Below are positions 51,557 through 58,921 of a stretch of DNA of 64,000 nt, one piece after another. Position numbers and translations under genes: made by a program. Source of the DNA: Yoonia sp. (GTDB taxonomy: Bacteria; Pseudomonadota; Alphaproteobacteria; Rhodobacterales; Rhodobacteraceae). The notes under the pieces are model-generated. The model ran no database searches. It saw only the letters and a program-made list of their open reading frames with translations, and was not told where the DNA came from. The stretch is from assembly GCF_017854565.1 (NCBI RefSeq), contig NZ_JAFMHJ010000009.1, positions 1 through 64,000 on the forward strand, written 5' to 3'. Within the stretch, counting starts at the first letter, position 1, and the number at the start of each line of letters is the position of its first letter.

Positions 51557-54500
51557 TCAGGCCACCATCGCAGCCGCTTTTTTCAGATCCACCGACACCA
51601 GCTGCGACACCCCCTGCTCTCCCATCGTCACCCCAAATAACCGGTCCATCCGGCTCATCGTCACCGCATGGTGCGTGATGATCAGGAACCGCGTTTCGGT
51701 CCGCCGTGTCATCTCATCCAGCAGGTCACAAAAGCGCGTGACGTTGGCGTCGTCCAAGGGCGCATCAACCTCGTCCAGCACACAGATCGGTGCCGGGTTC
51801 GCCAGAAAAACGGCAAAGATCAACGCCAGGGCCGTCAGCGTCTGCTCGCCCCCCGACAACAAGGACAGCGTGCTGAGTTTCTTGCCCGGCGGCTGACACA
51901 TGATCTCCAGACCCGCCTCGAGAGGGTCATCGGATTCGACCAAAACCAGCTTTGCCTCACCGCCGCCAAACAGATGCGTAAACAGCAATCCGAAATTGTC
52001 GTTCACTTGCTCGAACGCGGTCAACAGCCGCTCGCGGCCTTCTTTGTTCAGGCTTGCAATACCACTGCGCAACGCCGCGATTGCCGCCTCCAGGTCAACC
52101 TTCTCAGACACCAGATTGTCATGCTCGACCCGCACGTCCTTGGCGTCTTCTTCGGCCCGCAGGTTCACAGCACCCAGCGCGTCACGCTGGCGCTTCAACG
52201 CGTTCACCTGCCCCTCGACCACATCAGACGCGGGCATCTTGTCAACCTCGACATCCAGCGTTTCCAACAACTTATCTGGGGTGACCTCTTGCGCTTCCAT
52301 GATCCGTTCGGCCGCATAGGCGACGGTTTCGCGTGCTGCATCCGACCGCGCCTCAGACCGCGCACGCGCCTCACGCGCTTCAGAGGCAAGACGCTCCGCG
52401 TCACGCTCCAGATGTCCGGCATCGCGCAATGTCGTATCCGCCGCCGCCAGCTTGTCCGCAGCCGCCATACGGCGCGTTTCAGCCTCGTCGATCGCATCTG
52501 CCAACTCGGAACGCTTGGCCGCTATCTCCTCGGGCGCGGCGGTCGCTTCGACCAGTTCCACCTCCGAACTCGCCTTGCGATCAGCCAATTCCGCCGTGCG
52601 TTTATTGGCTGTTTCCAAACGGTGTTTCCAGCCGCTCACCTCTTGCGTAATCTGCTGCGACCGCTTCAGCCGCGCTTCACCCTCGCGGCGCACTTCGTCA
52701 TGGGCCGACCTGCGGGACATCATGGTGATCCGCGCCGCCTCGACTGTCATCTTGACGTCGTCAACCGCCGCCCGCGCCGTTTCCAAATCGCCCAAATCGT
52801 GCGCTGCCGCTTCGGCCTCGGACAGTGCCCCGCGGGCATTCATCGCCTCTTCTTCGTGCCGCTTCAGCGCAAGGCCCAGACTTTCCTGTCGGCCTTCAGA
52901 CAGGTTGCGATCCGCCTCGGCCCGGCTGGCCGCCCTGTTCGCCTCTCCGACCATCCGGTCCGCATCACGACGCGCGTGCCGCGCAGCCTGATCCGCCTCA
53001 GTCTGCGCTTGCAAACGTGCTGTCAGCACGTCATGAGTCGCCGCCGCCCCTTCTGCCGTGGCCGATGCGGCATCAAGATCGCGCTTCAGCTCCGTCAACC
53101 GGTTCAACTGCTGCAGCCGCAATGCCGCCGCCGAAGGCGCATCCTCAGCGCCTGCGCGGAACCCGTCCCAACGCCACAAATCACCTGCGACCGACACCAG
53201 CCGCTGCCCCGGTTTCAGGTCCGCCTGCAGGCGCGCGCCATCCACCGCATCGACAACGCCGACCTGACTGGTCCGGCGTGTCAAGACGTCGGGCACAGTG
53301 ACATAATCGGTTAGCGCCTTGACGCCATCGGGCAAAGCCTGCGGCGCGGCATATCCCGGCAACAGCGCCCAGCCTGATTTTCCGCTCGCTTCAACCACCG
53401 GCGCACGCAGATCATCAGCCAAAGCCGCCCCCAGCGCCTTTTCGAATCCGCCCTGCACGCGCAACAGGTCAAGAACCTGGCCACCATCACCCGCATCGCG
53501 CGCAACAAGCTTGGTCAATGCCGCAACCTCGGCACGCAATGCATTCGCCTCGCCCTCAGCCGCAGAGCGCAGCGCGCGCGCATCACTCTCGTGGCTTTGC
53601 GTCTCGGCCCGTGCAGCCTCGGCAGCCGACAGCGCGGCATCCGCAGCCTCGGCTGCCGCAACAGCCGTCTTTTCCGCCGCCCCGGCAGATGCAAAATCCG
53701 CCTCTGCTTTGGCAAGGGCCGCAGCTGCGGCCTGCATCGCAACCTTGGCGCGCGCCGCTTCACTTTCGCTCTTGGCCAAGGTGGTGCGATTATCGTCCAA
53801 CAGCCGTTGCGCTGATTGGTGACGAGCCGCCAGCCGCGCCACATCTTCGGTCAGTTGTGACAAAGCAGATTCGCGTTCCTGCAACACACCACCCGCCTCG
53901 CGGGCTGCAACCTGCGCCGCCTCTAATCGCTGATCATGCCCCTCACCTGCCTTGGCAATCTCGCGGGCTTCCCAATCCAGCCGCTCGATCGTCTCGCCAG
54001 CGTCTTTGTTCAGCCCGGTTTCACGCTCCATATCGCGGGTCAACTGGTCAATGCGCGCCCGCAGCGTCGCAATTGTCGCCAATGCACGGGCTTCTTGATC
54101 TTTCAATGTATCGCGCTGAACCTGCAGACGCTGCAAAACAGCCGCTGCAATCGCCTCTTCTTCGCGCAGCGACGGCAGCGCATCCTCTGCCACAGTCCGC
54201 GCCTTGGCCGCTTCACGCGCCGCCTTTTCAGCCTGTGCAGCCGCCGTTGTCCGCTCGCGCAGCTGTGCAGAGGCAGCCGACATTGCCTCATCCGCCTCTT
54301 TCCAGCGCCGGAACAACAACAAACCTTCTGCACGGCGCAAATTCTCACCGATCTCGCGATAGCGCGCCGCCTGTTTGGCCTGACGGGCAAGCTGGGCCAG
54401 CTGCGCAGCCAACTGCTCGATCACATCATCAACGCGGGTCAAGTTACTCTCGGCCCCCTTCAGCTTCAACTCAGCCTCATGGCGCCGCTGATAAAGACCC

Positions 54501-55012
54501 GAAATCCCCGCCGCTTCTTCCAGAATACGACGGCGGGATTTTGGCTTGGCATTGATCAGCTCGGAAATCATTCCCTGCCGCACCAATGCAGGCGAATGGG
54601 CGCCGGTTGATGCATCGGCAAACAGCATCTGAACATCGCGGGCGCGGACATCCTTGACCCCTACCTTATAGGCCGACCCGGCATCACGGGTGATCCTGCG
54701 AATAATTTCCAGCTGATCGTTATCGTTAAATGCTGCGGGCGCCAAACGCTCGCCATTGTCGATAATCAGGGACACTTCCGCAAAGTTCCGGGCCGGGCGT
54801 GTGGACGCACCGGCAAAGATCACATCCTCCATCCCGCCACCGCGCATCGCTGTCGGACGGTTTTCGCCCATGACCCAACGCAAAGCCTCAAGCAAATTGG
54901 ACTTGCCACAGCCGTTTGGCCCGACAACGCCAGTCAAACCATCCGCAATGATCAGATCGGTCGGGTCCACAAAGCTTTTAAAGCCATTCAGTCGCAATTT
55001 GCTAAAGCGCAA
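51557..55012 (-). CDS. smc: chromosome segregation protein SMC
   Basis: The 1151-residue SMC ATPase organises chromosomes with ScpA and ScpB. Walker A GPNGCGKSN (31-39) lies after MRFSKLRLNGFKSFVDPTDL. Long coiled coils flank a hinge (about 500-640: VLDLLRVQGGFEKALGAAL, QVGVVDAVDG). The C-terminal head has LSLLSGGEQTLTALALIFAV and the Walker B ICVLDEVDAPLDDANV. The length is normal. The usual scp genes are not adjacent here. Confidence 0.97.
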   Translation of the reverse strand: MRFSKLRLNGFKSFVDPTDLIIADGLTGVVGPNGCGKSNLLEALRWVMGENRPTAMRGGGMEDVIFAGASTRPARNFAEVSLIIDNGERLAPAAFNDNDQLEIIRRITRDAGSAYKVGVKDVRARDVQMLFADASTGAHSPALVRQGMISELINAKPKSRRRILEEAAGISGLYQRRHEAELKLKGAESNLTRVDDVIEQLAAQLAQLARQAKQAARYREIGENLRRAEGLLLFRRWKEADEAMSAASAQLRERTTAAAQAEKAAREAAKARTVAEDALPSLREEEAIAAAVLQRLQVQRDTLKDQEARALATIATLRARIDQLTRDMERETGLNKDAGETIERLDWEAREIAKAGEGHDQRLEAAQVAAREAGGVLQERESALSQLTEDVARLAARHQSAQRLLDDNRTTLAKSESEAARAKVAMQAAAAALAKAEADFASAGAAEKTAVAAAEAADAALSAAEAARAETQSHESDARALRSAAEGEANALRAEVAALTKLVARDAGDGGQVLDLLRVQGGFEKALGAALADDLRAPVVEASGKSGWALLPGYAAPQALPDGVKALTDYVTVPDVLTRRTSQVGVVDAVDGARLQADLKPGQRLVSVAGDLWRWDGFRAGAEDAPSAAALRLQQLNRLTELKRDLDAASATAEGAAATHDVLTARLQAQTEADQAARHARRDADRMVGEANRAASRAEADRNLSEGRQESLGLALKRHEEEAMNARGALSEAEAAAHDLGDLETARAAVDDVKMTVEAARITMMSRRSAHDEVRREGEARLKRSQQITQEVSGWKHRLETANKRTAELADRKASSEVELVEATAAPEEIAAKRSELADAIDEAETRRMAAADKLAAADTTLRDAGHLERDAERLASEAREARARSEARSDAARETVAYAAERIMEAQEVTPDKLLETLDVEVDKMPASDVVEGQVNALKRQRDALGAVNLRAEEDAKDVRVEHDNLVSEKVDLEAAIAALRSGIASLNKEGRERLLTAFEQVNDNFGLLFTHLFGGGEAKLVLVESDDPLEAGLEIMCQPPGKKLSTLSLLSGGEQTLTALALIFAVFLANPAPICVLDEVDAPLDDANVTRFCDLLDEMTRRTETRFLIITHHAVTMSRMDRLFGVTMGEQGVSQLVSVDLKKAAAMVA

Positions 55013-55140
55013 GGGATTTGGCCTTCTTGATTCCTAAAGGTCCAAAACCATCGCCCCACACAAGGCAATGAGTCAACGGCCATCCCCCCGCATGTGCCAT
55101 GTTCCGCTTGCTTATCCACAAGATATTGCGACTTTTCGGC

Positions 55141-55194
55141 TTCTTATGTCCCAAAATACTCCCGCCGGAGGCATCAAATTTCTGGAAATTTGAT
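55141..55194. repeat. dispersed repeat copy 6 with ATCAAATTTC palindrome
   Basis: TTCTTATGTCCCAAAATACT, then CCCGCCGGAGGC and the arms ATCAAATTTC/GAAATTTGAT, as in the copy at 34033. It lies in the 269-base space between smc and the riboswitch; the rest of that space shows nothing I can name. Confidence 0.75.
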
Positions 55195-55281
55195 CGCCCG
55201 TGCCAAATCATGGTGCCCCAAACCAACCTGATGAACTGTTTCCACCTTGACGCAGCACCCCGCAAAGGCGCACAACAAACT

Positions 55282-55468
55282 GCATGGTTCCCCAACGATG
55301 CCAAGCATCAGGGGATCAAATAGGAATGTGGACAGACCGATCCGAACAGGAGGTCAAATGCCACAGCCGCCCCCGCGACTGTATGCGGAGAGTGCCTTGT
55401 TAAGACGCCACTGGGTATACCTGGGAAGGCAGCAAGGTGCATCGACCCGCGAGCCAGGAGACCAGCCA
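55282..55468 (+). ncRNA. cobalamin riboswitch upstream of cbtB-cbtA
   Basis: All core elements appear in order: GGTTCCCC (55286-55293) with GGGGATCAAATAGGAA (55311-55326), GCCACAGCCGCCCCCGCGAC (55360-55379), GCCACTGGG (55407-55415), CTGGGAAGGC (55421-55430) and the B12 box GCGAGCCAGGAGACCAGCC (55449-55467). Downstream, two mutually exclusive hairpins are possible: CACACC pairing with GGTGTG, or CCCGTC (55486-55491) with GACGGG (55498-55503), the latter ending just before the AAGGAG of cbtB. This fits control of cobalt import by adenosylcobalamin at the translation or termination level. Confidence 0.93.
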
Positions 55469-55517
55469 TGCAAAGACACACCAACCCCGTCGGGTGTGAC
55501 GGGATAAGGAGCAAAAG

Positions 55518-55700
55518 ATGAAGACCCAGACCAAGGCGATTTACGCCGCACAAACAAAGATCAATACAAACATTCTGTCGTTGATCGCCGTCGCGTTCAT
55601 CGGGATCGGCATTATTGCCGTCGCAGGGCACGTTCAGGCAGCCACGCTGCATGACGCGGCCCATGATATGCGCCATGCAACCGGCTTTCCCTGCCACTAA
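55518..55700 (+). CDS. cbtB: cobalt transporter subunit CbtB
   Basis: The 60-residue protein has one membrane segment (LSLIAVAFIGIGIIAVAGHV) and a His-containing C-terminus (LHDAAHDMRHATGFPCH), the predicted metal-binding part of CbtB. AAGGAG precedes the ATG by six bases. It follows the cobalamin riboswitch and is three bases upstream of cbtA. Confidence 0.92.
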   Translation: MKTQTKAIYAAQTKINTNILSLIAVAFIGIGIIAVAGHVQAATLHDAAHDMRHATGFPCH

Positions 55701-55703
55701 GAT

Positions 55704-56375
55704 ATGTTCAGCAAAGTTTTGACCAGCGCGTTGATCGCTGGCTTTGGTGCGGGGCTGATTGCCGCAACGCTCCAACTTGCCTTTTTGCAACCTATCTTGC
55801 TGTTTGCCGAACTCTATGAGGCAGGGGTTTTGCAGCATTTCGCCACCACGCCTGCTGCGGTGGTGCCTCCGGGGTATGTTTTTGACCTGTACCGCGACGT
55901 CCTGACCGTCGTATTTACAGCGCTGATTTACGTCGGTTATGCTTTGGTTCTTTTGCCGGCCATGGCTTTCGCGCAATCGCGCGGCGCAGCGATCACGCCG
56001 CGCACCGGCCTGATCTGGGGTATCGGTGGTTTTGCGGCGGTCCAGCTCGCGCCAGCCTTCGGTCTGCCGCCAGAGCTGCCCGGCATTGCGGGCGCCGATG
56101 TCGATCTGCGCCAGATCTGGTGGGGTGCAACGGTCATCGCAACGGCAATGGGCCTGTGGCTGATCGCGTTTGGGCAAAACTGGGCCCTTTGGGGGACGGC
56201 AATCATTCTGATCGCGGCGCCACAGATTATTGGCGCACCACAACCAGACGCATTCACCGGCCCAGCCCCACCCGAGCTGGGCGCGGAATTTGCCTCACGC
56301 GCCCTCGGTGTCGGCTTTGCGGCATGGGCCAGCTTGGGGCTGTTCACCGCAACGATCTGGGGTGCTGACGACTAA
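55704..56375 (+). CDS. cbtA: cobalt transporter CbtA
   Basis: The 223-residue protein has five to six membrane segments (KVLTSALIAGFGAGLIAATL, TVVFTALIYVGYALVLLPAM and others) and the CbtA sequence GLIWGIGGFAAVQLAPAFGL and LPPELPGIAGADVDLRQIWW. Predicted to import cobalt together with CbtB. Its stop overlaps the next gene's ATG (TAATG). Confidence 0.93.
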   Translation: MFSKVLTSALIAGFGAGLIAATLQLAFLQPILLFAELYEAGVLQHFATTPAAVVPPGYVFDLYRDVLTVVFTALIYVGYALVLLPAMAFAQSRGAAITPRTGLIWGIGGFAAVQLAPAFGLPPELPGIAGADVDLRQIWWGATVIATAMGLWLIAFGQNWALWGTAIILIAAPQIIGAPQPDAFTGPAPPELGAEFASRALGVGFAAWASLGLFTATIWGADD

Positions 56376-56827
56376 TGCGCAATTTACTAGTTTTGATCAT
56401 TGGCCTGTTCTTTGGGGCCGGCATGGGCTTTGTTATCGCGGGCGGCACCGGCACCCCTGCGCATGATCATGATCATGCTGGCCATAGCGATACGGCACAT
56501 GACCATACCGCACTCGCACAATGGGCAGGCCCGCCACCGACGTTGGACATCGCACTGACCCAAGATTTAGGCCACGCGCTGAACCTGCAAATCATTACCG
56601 ACGGTTTCAGCTTTGCACCTGAACAGGTGAACGGCCCGCTGACACAAGGCACAGGCCACGCACATGTCTATATCGACGGGGTCAAATATGCACGGGCCTA
56701 CGGTCCCTGGATGCATCTGGCGATGGTCCCTGCGGGCGCGACAGTCCGCGTCACCCTCAATGCAAATAATCACAGCGTATGGGCAATAGACGGCACGCCA
56801 CTGGCCGTCCAGGCAACCGCACCATGA
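56375..56827 (+). CDS. His-rich periplasmic protein linked to CbtAB
   Basis: The 150-residue protein has an N-terminal signal or anchor (LLVLIIGLFFGAGMGFVIAG), a His/Asp-rich linker (HDHDHAGHSDTAHDHT) and a beta-sandwich-like domain (LNLQIITDGFSFAPEQVNGP, GTGHAHVYIDGVKYARAYGP, GATVRVTLNANNHSVWAIDG). It is translationally coupled to cbtA. Its place under the riboswitch suggests extracytoplasmic cobalt binding or delivery (inference). No named family is recognised. Confidence 0.72.
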   Translation: MRNLLVLIIGLFFGAGMGFVIAGGTGTPAHDHDHAGHSDTAHDHTALAQWAGPPPTLDIALTQDLGHALNLQIITDGFSFAPEQVNGPLTQGTGHAHVYIDGVKYARAYGPWMHLAMVPAGATVRVTLNANNHSVWAIDGTPLAVQATAP

Positions 56828-56828
56828 C

Positions 56829-57161
56829 CTACAGCGCGGGCACCCTTGACTTGAGACAAAACCGCAACCGGCCAGCCGGACGCGCATCGTCGATCCAGCC
56901 GTCAGGTGCCGCGTCATATAACCGCGTGAAGACGGCCAAATCCGCTGCATCAGCGCTGGTAACGCCCGCAAAGACATATGTCGCCTTACCCTGCGCCTGC
57001 ACCGCCACGGCAACAGGCTCTGCACAGACCGACAGACAGGCATGCATCTGCAATTCCCATCCGTCTTCGGTCAGGCCCCGCATGGCGTCAGCCAGCGCGG
57101 CCCCCTGCGCGTACGCGCCAGAGACCGCACATGTTTCACATATGGTCAGCCGTTTTATCAT
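56829..57161 (-). CDS. DUF1636 protein, second copy
   Basis: The 110-residue protein starts MIKRLTICETCAVSGAYAQG (ATG 57161; another ATG at 57173). Cys8, Cys11, Cys42 and Cys46 (MHACLSVCAEPVAVAVQ) match the DUF1636 pattern, one Cys fewer than the copy at 46828. It lies between convergent His-rich gene and divergent cobW, in a cobalamin setting. A metal or ferredoxin-like role is inferred. Confidence 0.82.
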   Translation of the reverse strand: MIKRLTICETCAVSGAYAQGAALADAMRGLTEDGWELQMHACLSVCAEPVAVAVQAQGKATYVFAGVTSADAADLAVFTRLYDAAPDGWIDDARPAGRLRFCLKSRVPAL

Positions 57162-57202
57162 CGCGGCCCCCATACCCCAGCGCCCAATGATTGGAAACTA
57201 GA

Positions 57203-58267
57203 ATGACCACCAAAATTCCCGCCACCGTCGTTACCGGCTTTCTGGGTGCTGGCAAAACCACCCTCATCCGCCACATGTTGCAAAACGCCAAAGGCATGCG
57301 GATCGCCCTGATCATCAACGAATTCGGCGACCTCGGCGTCGACGGGGACCTCCTCAAAGGCTGCGGCGATGAGGTCTGTTCAGAAGATGACATCGTGGAA
57401 CTGTCAAATGGCTGCATCTGCTGCACCGTCGCCGACGATTTTATCCCGACGATGAAAGCGCTGCTGGCGCGTGAAAACAAACCTGACCACATCGTTATCG
57501 AAACCTCTGGTCTGGCCCTGCCGCAGCCGTTGGTGCGGGCATTCAACTGGCCCGGGATTTCGACGAAAGTCACCGTCGATGGCGTCATCACGGTGATCGA
57601 CGGGCGTGCCGTCCATGATGGCCAGTTTGCCCATAACGTCGCCGCTGTCGATGCGCAGCGGGCACAGGATGAAAACCTTGACCATGAAACGCCGCTGTCC
57701 GAGCTTTTTGAAGATCAGATCGCCTGCGCCGACATGATCGTGGTCAATAAAACCGACCTGCTCAGCCCGGAAGAGGCCGAAACGCTGACCGTTCGCCTGA
57801 AATCCCAGTCGCGCGATGGCGTGCAGGTCGTCAAGGCATCTATGGGCGCGTTGCCCGTCGATGTCCTGCTGGGTCAGGGCATTGGGGCCGAAGCAGACCT
57901 CGCCGCGCGGCATGAAGTCCATCACCACCACCACGATGATGATGATGATGACGGTCACCACGATCACGCGCATGAACATGGCCACGACGAATTCGAAAGC
58001 TTTATCGTCACCCGTGAAGAAGTGACCGACGCGGCGGCATTCGCCACGCAGGTTGCCGATGTGATCCGCGCCAACAATATCCTGCGGCTCAAAGGGTTTG
58101 TTGCCGTCACGGGCAAGCCCATGCGCCTGGCCCTACAGGCCGTGGGGCCGCGCGTGGACACCTATTTCGACCGGCCGTTTGGTGCCGCCCCACGCGAAAC
58201 CCGGCTGGTGGTCATCGGCGAAGCCGGGCTTGATCAGGCCGCAATCACGATGGCCCTACAGGCATGA
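57203..58267 (+). CDS. cobW: CobW GTPase
   Basis: The 354-residue protein starts MTTKIPATVVTGFLGAGKTT with Walker A at 12-20. The metal-binding CxCC motif is GCICCTV (Cys71, Cys73, Cys74). NKTDL gives the guanine base specificity. A His/Asp-rich loop (VHHHHHDDDDDDGHHDHAH, about 237-260) precedes the C-terminal CobW domain (FESFIVTREEVTD, ILRLKGFVAVTGKP). CobW is a GTP-dependent cobalt chaperone for cobalamin synthesis. It directly precedes cobN apart from two small genes. Confidence 0.95.
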   Translation: MTTKIPATVVTGFLGAGKTTLIRHMLQNAKGMRIALIINEFGDLGVDGDLLKGCGDEVCSEDDIVELSNGCICCTVADDFIPTMKALLARENKPDHIVIETSGLALPQPLVRAFNWPGISTKVTVDGVITVIDGRAVHDGQFAHNVAAVDAQRAQDENLDHETPLSELFEDQIACADMIVVNKTDLLSPEEAETLTVRLKSQSRDGVQVVKASMGALPVDVLLGQGIGAEADLAARHEVHHHHHDDDDDDGHHDHAHEHGHDEFESFIVTREEVTDAAAFATQVADVIRANNILRLKGFVAVTGKPMRLALQAVGPRVDTYFDRPFGAAPRETRLVVIGEAGLDQAAITMALQA

Positions 58268-58713
58268 TCATCGTCGAACGGACCGACCCGCATCACCCGG
58301 GAGTCGTGGCTTTGCTCAAACAAAGCCACGCCCTGATGCAGGCGCTGTTCCCACCTGAAGACAACTATTATCTGGAAATAAACGATCTTGTCGCACCCGA
58401 AATCCATTTCTTCGCCGCCCGCGAAGGGGATCAAATTCTCGGCACGGGTGCGCTCAAGACCTGCGGCGACTACGGCGAGATCAAGTCCATGTTCGTGGCA
58501 GAGGATGCGCGCGGCAATGGTGTTGCCGATGCGATTCTACGCCAGATCGAAGATCAGGCCCGCAAGGAACGCCTGTCCGCAATCAAGCTTGAAACCGGCA
58601 ACACATTGTACGCGGCTCACAAGCTTTATGTGCGCCACGGTTTCACCGAATGCGGTATCTTCGGCGACTATGCCCCGGCCAAAAGCTCAATTTTCATGGA
58701 AAAAACGCTGTGA
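58264..58713 (+). CDS. GNAT-family N-acetyltransferase
   Basis: The 149-residue enzyme has the acetyl-CoA-binding motif region EIKSMFVAEDARGNGVADAI and the C-terminal LETGNTLYAAHKLYVRHGF then TECGIFGDYAPAKSSIFMEK. The substrate is unknown. Its ATG overlaps the cobW stop by four bases, so it is co-translated with cobW, which is unusual for a GNAT enzyme and may be incidental. Confidence 0.88.
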   Translation: MIIVERTDPHHPGVVALLKQSHALMQALFPPEDNYYLEINDLVAPEIHFFAAREGDQILGTGALKTCGDYGEIKSMFVAEDARGNGVADAILRQIEDQARKERLSAIKLETGNTLYAAHKLYVRHGFTECGIFGDYAPAKSSIFMEKTL

Positions 58714-58715
58714 GA

Positions 58716-58844
58716 CTACTTCTTAGCCTCAGCCGCTTTTTTCATGCGCGCCAACAATTCTTCTTTGCTCGGGCGTTGACCAAACGGCTTTTTCTGCGAC
58801 CCATGGGCATTATGTTCCTCATGCTTTGGTCCTTTTTTAGCCAT
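58716..58844 (-). CDS. very small basic protein between cobW-GNAT and cobN
   Basis: The minus strand encodes 42 residues starting MAKKGPKHEEHNAHGSQKKP and ending ARMKKAAEAKK; AGGAG lies eight bases before this ATG. A longer start at 58874 gives 52 residues. It is Lys/Glu/His-rich with no hydrophobic segment, and PSKEELLARMKKAAE is helical. It is convergent with the GNAT gene (two bases apart) and divergent from cobN. Its length makes it easy to miss. The function is unknown. Confidence 0.65.
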   Translation of the reverse strand: MAKKGPKHEEHNAHGSQKKPFGQRPSKEELLARMKKAAEAKK

Positions 58845-58921
58845 TTTCGGTGCTCCTGCAGCTTTGTAATCCATGGTGTTAACCTCTCATTTGCGCACCC
58901 TTTAGCACGAGGATTTGGCTG

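Noticed and set aside
51668-53314. Plus-strand open frame of 548 codons over smc
   Set aside because: Antisense shadow of smc with biased composition and no family features.
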